From NCBI GenBank assembly GCA_002424045.1, contig DIPH01000002.1, forward strand, positions 1-64,000: a DNA stretch of 64,000 nt, given 5' to 3'. The stretch comes from Firmicutes bacterium UBA5493 (lineage in GTDB: Bacteria > Bacillota > Limnochordia > Darwinibacteriales > Darwinibacteriaceae). This document shows positions 60,471-64,000 of this stretch, in pieces. Positions within the stretch are counted from its first letter, which is position 1. The number at the start of each line of letters is the position of its first letter. The translations under genes and the position numbers were made by a program. The notes below the pieces were generated by a model. It was not told where the DNA came from, made no database searches, and was given only the letters and a program-made list of their open reading frames with translations.

Positions 60471-61111
60471 TATGCGGTTAAGGCTCCCTTACTGATCACC
60501 TGAGCAAATGCCTCTTCCACAGGGTACCCTTCCCTCACAGCCTCCGCAAAATAGCCCTCTTGAAAGAGCAAAGTACCAATGGCCACGCCCTCTGGACAAT
60601 CCGCTCGCAGATGTCCTAAGCGCTCCTCTTGGCCAGGATGGTCTCGTTCCAACTCAAAGGCAGTAACAAGCGCGATCTGAAACACTTCGAAGCTGGGTTC
60701 CAAGAGCTCTGTTTTGATTTTCCTTCGCCGTAAGTACGGCGTGGCTGTGTTAAGCTGAAGGGAGCCAGCAACACCATCACGGGCAGCATAGTGTATGCGT
60801 CGTATATTCATCATCACAGACGCACCAAAACACATGGGACAGGGCTCAAGGGAGGTGTAGAGGGTATACTCCCTAATCTTAGGATGATCAACTTTTTGGA
60901 GTTGACTGAGGGCGATCACTTCGGCATGGGCGAGATTTGTACCCGCCAAGGGAGAACTCGAAAATCGATCAGCAATCGCATTTTGGCCCCTAGCCACGAT
61001 CTCACCCTGCTCATTACAGATAACACAGCCAACTGGCACTGTACCTGCACAAAAGGACGCCCAAGCGAGTCTAAATGTTTCTTTCCACATGGTTTCTAGG
61101 GTCGTCCACAT
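60470..61111 (-). CDS. Nucleoside deaminase-like protein with C-terminal extension
   Basis: 213 residues. Zinc deaminase motifs LAHAEVIALSQL and SLEPCPMCFGA as in TadA/guanine deaminase relatives, with PVGCVICNEQGEIVARGQN before them. A C-terminal region of about 60 residues (LRADCPEGVAIGTLLFQEGYF) is not in TadA. Substrate unknown; it is distinct from the true tadA at 5.4 kb. Shares its last base region with the acetate transporter terminator. Confidence 0.85.
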   Translation of the reverse strand: MWTTLETMWKETFRLAWASFCAGTVPVGCVICNEQGEIVARGQNAIADRFSSSPLAGTNLAHAEVIALSQLQKVDHPKIREYTLYTSLEPCPMCFGASVMMNIRRIHYAARDGVAGSLQLNTATPYLRRRKIKTELLEPSFEVFQIALVTAFELERDHPGQEERLGHLRADCPEGVAIGTLLFQEGYFAEAVREGYPVEEAFAQVISKGALTA

Positions 61112-61116
61112 TACGT

Positions 61117-61656
61117 TTACTCCTCTTCCTTGCGGATTTCAATACCCAGCCACACGGCGAAAATCGCTTCCAGACAAATCATAATACCGGCCAGAATAAA
61201 TACCCGCTCTTCCGGCAAATTATAGCCTGTAATCAACATGGCAAGTGGAATGATGATGGACATAATGAAGTATGCGCGGGACTGGTACAGCCACGAAAAG
61301 GGTAGCAGATGTGCTCCAAAAATCATGGCCAAGATCATCACCATATTGGTCGGGGCCGCGGCATACGCCCACATGGCGATTAAGATGTACAAGAATTGGT
61401 TGATGGAAAAAAGGATGCCCAGATTATTCAACGCATTGTCCTTGGCAGAGAATTCGGCCTTCAAAACTTTGGAGATTAGAAATGCCAGCGGCATCAAGGG
61501 CGCAGTACAGAAAAAGGTCAAGAGATTTCTGGTTAAGACACTCTCCACAGGCAAGAGCCAAACCAACAATATACCTGTCCACAGTACAATAGATGCGATG
61601 ATAAAGTGCAAGCCTCTCTTTGTGCGGCTCGCCAAGTCACGTCTCGTAAGATCCAT
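61117..61656 (-). CDS. DUF7010-type membrane protein
   Basis: 179 residues with about five membrane helices. LRRDLASRTKRGLHFI-like start, NLLTFFCTAPLMPLAFLISK, KDNALNNLGILFSINQFLYILIAMW and IFGAHLLPFSWLYQS are the blocks of the DUF7010 family, function unknown. ATG at 61656 follows GGGGAG. Five bases before the deaminase start region, so probably cotranscribed. Confidence 0.72.
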   Translation of the reverse strand: MDLTRRDLASRTKRGLHFIIASIVLWTGILLVWLLPVESVLTRNLLTFFCTAPLMPLAFLISKVLKAEFSAKDNALNNLGILFSINQFLYILIAMWAYAAAPTNMVMILAMIFGAHLLPFSWLYQSRAYFIMSIIIPLAMLITGYNLPEERVFILAGIMICLEAIFAVWLGIEIRKEEE

Positions 61657-61794
61657 GAGCAACTCCCCTTTTCATATATTTCCATTCTCAAGTATACCCC
61701 GCGGTGAACAGAAATCCTTTTGCAGGGCCATTACTTTCCAAACATATTATCGTAGTGTATAATAGGGTTAACAAGATGTAAAAACGGAGGGGAA

Positions 61795-62994
61795 ATGATG
61801 AAAAATGAAGATTTAAAACGAATGGGCTTTGCCACCCAGGCAATTCATGGCGGTCATCACCCAAATGCAGCGGGGGCGTTAGTGACACCCATTTATCAAG
61901 CATCTACATTCCGCTTTGACTCCGCGGAACAAGGAGCTAGGCGGTTCGCTTTGGAAGAAGAAGGCTATATCTATACCAGACTCGGCAACCCTAACTCCAC
62001 CGAGCTTGAGCAAAAAATAGCTCTGCTGGAAGGCGCAGAAGCAGCTGTATCCACAGGTTCCGGAATGGGAGCCATAACTTCGGCCTTCTGGAGTGCCCTT
62101 GAGCCTGGAGATCACATTTTAGCTGGTAAAACCCTATATGGCTGTACTTTTGCCTTTCTAAACCATGGCGTCAGCAAGTTTGGTGTTGAGACCACCTTCG
62201 TTGACACCACCAACATAGATGAGGTAAGGAGAGCTTTACGGTCTAATACAAAGATAATCTACCTCGAATCTCCCGCCAATCCCACAATGGCCATTGCTGA
62301 TATTGCGGCTATCAGTGCTTTGGCCCACGAAATTCCTGGTTGTCTGGTCTTTGTGGATAACACGTATTGCACTCCATACATACAAAAGCCCATCGAACTT
62401 GGTGCCGATGTGGTCTTACATTCGGCCACAAAGTACCTTAACGGACATGGCGATGTGATAGCAGGCATTGTTGCCGGAAAAAAGGAATTCATGGATCAGG
62501 TGCGCTATTTTGGTCTCAAAGACATGACTGGATCGGTTCTAAGTCCTTTCGATGCCTACCTCATCTGCCGTGGTTTGAAGACTCTGGCCTTGCGGATGGA
62601 AAAACATTGTGCCAATGCCCAAGTCGTAGCGGAGTTTCTCCAAGGGCACCGAGCCATCGACACAGTCTATTATCCCGGTCTTGATAGCTTCCCACAGTTT
62701 GAATTGGCGAAAAAGCAAATGCGCTTACCAGGGGCCATGATCGCCTTCGAGCTTAATGGCGGCGTCGAAGCAGGTAGAACTCTAATGAACAATGTCTGCC
62801 TCTGCACCCTAGCGGTGAGCCTAGGAGATACGGAGACACTGATTCAACATCCCGCCACGATGACCCATTCGCCCTACGCTCCTGAAGAAAGGGAGCTCTA
62901 CGGCATCAGCGATGGGCTCGTCCGTCTATCGATAGGGCTAGAGGATCCAGAGGACATCATCGCAGACCTCAAGGCAGTTCTCGATACACTGTAA
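61795..62994 (+). CDS. Methionine gamma-lyase (PLP enzyme)
   Basis: 399 residues of the Cys/Met metabolism PLP family. PLP lysine in HSATKYLNGHGD, YTRLGNPN, GSGMGAI and DNTYCTP are typical. The LYGCTFAF cysteine (116 or 117 depending on which of two adjacent ATGs starts) matches the cysteine that distinguishes methionine gamma-lyase from cystathionine enzymes. It splits methionine to methanethiol, ammonia and 2-oxobutyrate, which PFOR-type enzymes can oxidise. RBS GGAGGGG; possible promoter TTTCCA-17-TATAAT at 61735-61763. Confidence 0.9.
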   Translation: MMKNEDLKRMGFATQAIHGGHHPNAAGALVTPIYQASTFRFDSAEQGARRFALEEEGYIYTRLGNPNSTELEQKIALLEGAEAAVSTGSGMGAITSAFWSALEPGDHILAGKTLYGCTFAFLNHGVSKFGVETTFVDTTNIDEVRRALRSNTKIIYLESPANPTMAIADIAAISALAHEIPGCLVFVDNTYCTPYIQKPIELGADVVLHSATKYLNGHGDVIAGIVAGKKEFMDQVRYFGLKDMTGSVLSPFDAYLICRGLKTLALRMEKHCANAQVVAEFLQGHRAIDTVYYPGLDSFPQFELAKKQMRLPGAMIAFELNGGVEAGRTLMNNVCLCTLAVSLGDTETLIQHPATMTHSPYAPEERELYGISDGLVRLSIGLEDPEDIIADLKAVLDTL

Positions 62995-63003
62995 GATCAG
63001 CAA

Positions 63004-63038
63004 AGGAGTGCAGATACAGATTCTGTACTCCTCTTTTT
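63004..63038 (+). terminator. Terminator after the methionine gamma-lyase gene
   Basis: AGGAGT/ACTCCT with inner CAGA/TCTG pairing, followed by CTTTTT. Confidence 0.88.
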
Positions 63039-63051
63039 CTATGGCCTGATT

Positions 63052-63636
63052 TCACAGGTCTGCTCCAGTTCTAAGCTCTTGGCTCCGTAGCCCATACTCG
63101 CTCTTCAGTAGAGCCATGACCAAACAATCTTCCCACATGTCACGATGTTTGATATAGGTGTATTGACGTAAGATGCCTTCTTTCTGAAACCCGAATTTTT
63201 CCAGGAGATGAATGGAGGCGGTATTTTCCGGAAAAACAGAAGCTTGAATGCGATGCATTTCAATCTCGTTGAAGCCAAAGGGGATAAGCGCCTTCAATGC
63301 CTCCGACATAATTCCCTTATGCCAGTGTTCCATAGACAGTTCATAGCCCAGCTCTGCCCTGGAAAAATGATCAAAATCGCTAAAACCGCAAGTTCCGATT
63401 ACCTTATCATGGGGCTTTAGAGTGATTCCCCAACGAATGGACTGCTCTTCCTCATACCCTGTTTTAAAAAAACGTACAAAACCCCTGCCCTCTGCAATTG
63501 TCCTTGGCCACCAATCATAGAATCTAGCGAGCTCTGCGGTGAAATATCCTTGAATATCAGGACCGTCCTCATACCTAAGCTGACGCAAGACCAACCTCTC
63601 TGTCTCCAAGACAGGAAACTGTGTGAAGAACGACAT
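63052..63636 (-). CDS. RimJ/RimL-type GNAT acetyltransferase
   Basis: 194 residues. ETERLVLRQLRYEDGPDI, ELGYELSMEHWHKGIMSEALKALIPFGFNEIEMHRIQASVFPENTASIHLLEKFGFQKEGILRQY are typical of protein N-terminal or antibiotic-type GNATs of this branch. Substrate unknown. The ribosome binding site before the ATG is weak (GGATTGG). Confidence 0.9.
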   Translation of the reverse strand: MSFFTQFPVLETERLVLRQLRYEDGPDIQGYFTAELARFYDWWPRTIAEGRGFVRFFKTGYEEEQSIRWGITLKPHDKVIGTCGFSDFDHFSRAELGYELSMEHWHKGIMSEALKALIPFGFNEIEMHRIQASVFPENTASIHLLEKFGFQKEGILRQYTYIKHRDMWEDCLVMALLKSEYGLRSQELRTGADL

Positions 63637-63696
63637 ACATCTACCAATCCACCTTGTTTTTTGTGCTTACGATCCTAGTCTATCACATTTAGCACG

Positions 63697-63725
63697 AAAA
63701 GGAATCCATCCTCGCGGATGGATTC
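63697..63725 (-). terminator. Terminator of the gene at the right edge
   Basis: GAATCCATCC/GGATGGATTC stem followed on the minus strand by CTTTTCG. Confidence 0.85.
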
Positions 63726-63748
63726 ACGTAATTTCCCCTCTACAGCAC

Positions 63749-64000
63749 TTAACTGTTAGGTGGAAACGGCGGCTCAGGTGCTTCAACCAGAGCTACAACA
63801 TGCTGGCAGGGGATGACCACCCTTTGCCAGCCACACAAATCTACAACCGGGCGCCTAAATACCAGGTAGGTTTCTTGGACTTGAATCAGCTGCCATTCCG
63901 CCCCATACAGAGCGTTCTCATCATTGGACAAAATGATGTAAGCCCAACGATTGATGAAGTTTTCCCAAGCTTCTGGACAACTGCAACACACATTTCTGTA
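63749..64000 (-). CDS. Unrecognised protein, partial at the right edge
   Basis: 84 codons open to the window edge. The protein has CCSCPEAWENFINRWAYI near the start and ends in VVALVEAPEPPFPPNS; cysteines at four positions could bind metal. A GTG at 63991 may be the start, but its ribosome binding site would lie outside the window. Tryptophan- and cysteine-rich composition and the terminator behind it support a real gene. No family recognised. Confidence 0.6.
   Translation of the reverse strand, partial: YRNVCCSCPEAWENFINRWAYIILSNDENALYGAEWQLIQVQETYLVFRRPVVDLCGWQRVVIPCQHVVALVEAPEPPFPPNS

Noticed and set aside
1..64000. CRISPR arrays, intact insertion sequences or prophage
   Set aside because: No regularly spaced direct repeats, transposase or phage structural genes were recognised on either strand.

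Overview
The window looks like chromosomal DNA from an anaerobic, endospore-forming member of the Bacillota (Firmicutes). Direct evidence: two alpha/beta-type small acid-soluble spore proteins, a BofA-family protein, DUF1657, DUF3787 and DUF2508 (YaaL) proteins, a long Bacillus-type SRP RNA, pyruvate:ferredoxin oxidoreductase, rubredoxin and ferredoxin, and a selenocysteine-dependent glycine/betaine-type reductase operon. An OmpH/Skp-like periplasmic chaperone homologue and an SLH protein hint at a diderm lineage such as Limnochordia or Halanaerobiales relatives. That placement is inference, not something read from a marker gene. Ribosome binding sites are strong (AGGAGG-like) and GTG/TTG starts are frequent, so many starts given here are set by the Shine-Dalgarno site.

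Layout. 1-340: two consensus promoters firing leftward out of the window, followed by a typical 16S-leader motif, so an rRNA operon begins just outside the left edge. 344-5841: a conserved housekeeping block on the minus strand (tadA, two tRNA-Ser genes, DUF1657, SRP RNA, dnaX, ybaB, recR, yaaL, bofA, then rrn). This is the order known from Bacillus subtilis, with a plus-strand SRAP-domain DNA-repair gene inserted. 5.9-8.1 kb: two SASP genes, ferredoxin, rubredoxin, an OmpH-like protein and an Rrf2 regulator. 8.2-18.3 kb: Ppx/GppA phosphatase, a free-methionine-sulfoxide-reductase-like GAF protein, and an alpha-glucan block (glucan phosphorylase, nucleotidyltransferase/mutase fusion, GT4 synthase, divergent GH65 phosphorylase). 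18.3-23.2 kb: M42 aminopeptidase, DUF3787 and PFOR.

23.4-29.6 kb is the metabolic centrepiece: trxA-grdE-grdA-grdB-grdCD. GrdA and GrdB each carry an in-frame TGA at the family selenocysteine position, GrdC and GrdD are fused in one polypeptide, and a strikingly regular four-way-junction inverted-repeat element sits between grdB and grdCD. Glycine reductase yields acetyl phosphate; PFOR, the acetate transporter and methionine gamma-lyase fit an amino-acid and sugar fermenting anaerobe.

29.6-39.1 kb: a YtrA-type GntR/ABC operon with an evident double operator, MATE and MFS exporters, a second ABC exporter, YjbQ and a secreted DUF4932 protein. 39.2-39.8 kb: a complete cyclic-di-AMP (ydaO-type) riboswitch unit with promoter, aptamer and terminator, controlling an unrecognised 54-residue protein. 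39.8-42.2 kb: GH3 glucosidase. 42.8-44.1 kb: a gene-poor, apparently decayed stretch. 44.1-47.6 kb: a translationally coupled lipoprotein and lipoprotein-subtilase pair. 47.6-64 kb: ordinary single genes (Dam-like methylase, SDR, PepT, MutY, nitroreductase, SLH protein, Nudix-AAC(6') fusion, PrcB-domain protein, Ste24 protease, GNATs, kynurenine-formamidase-like cyclase, HAD, acetate transporter, deaminase, MGL).

Several genes are broken or internally deleted: a 5'-nucleotidase remnant, a GyrI-like remnant, a frameshifted GNAT, a frameshifted terpenoid-cyclase-fold protein, and an SRAP gene whose only sensible start codon is ATA. Either the genome is decaying in places or the assembly carries small indels. 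No CRISPR array, intact insertion sequence or phage region was seen.
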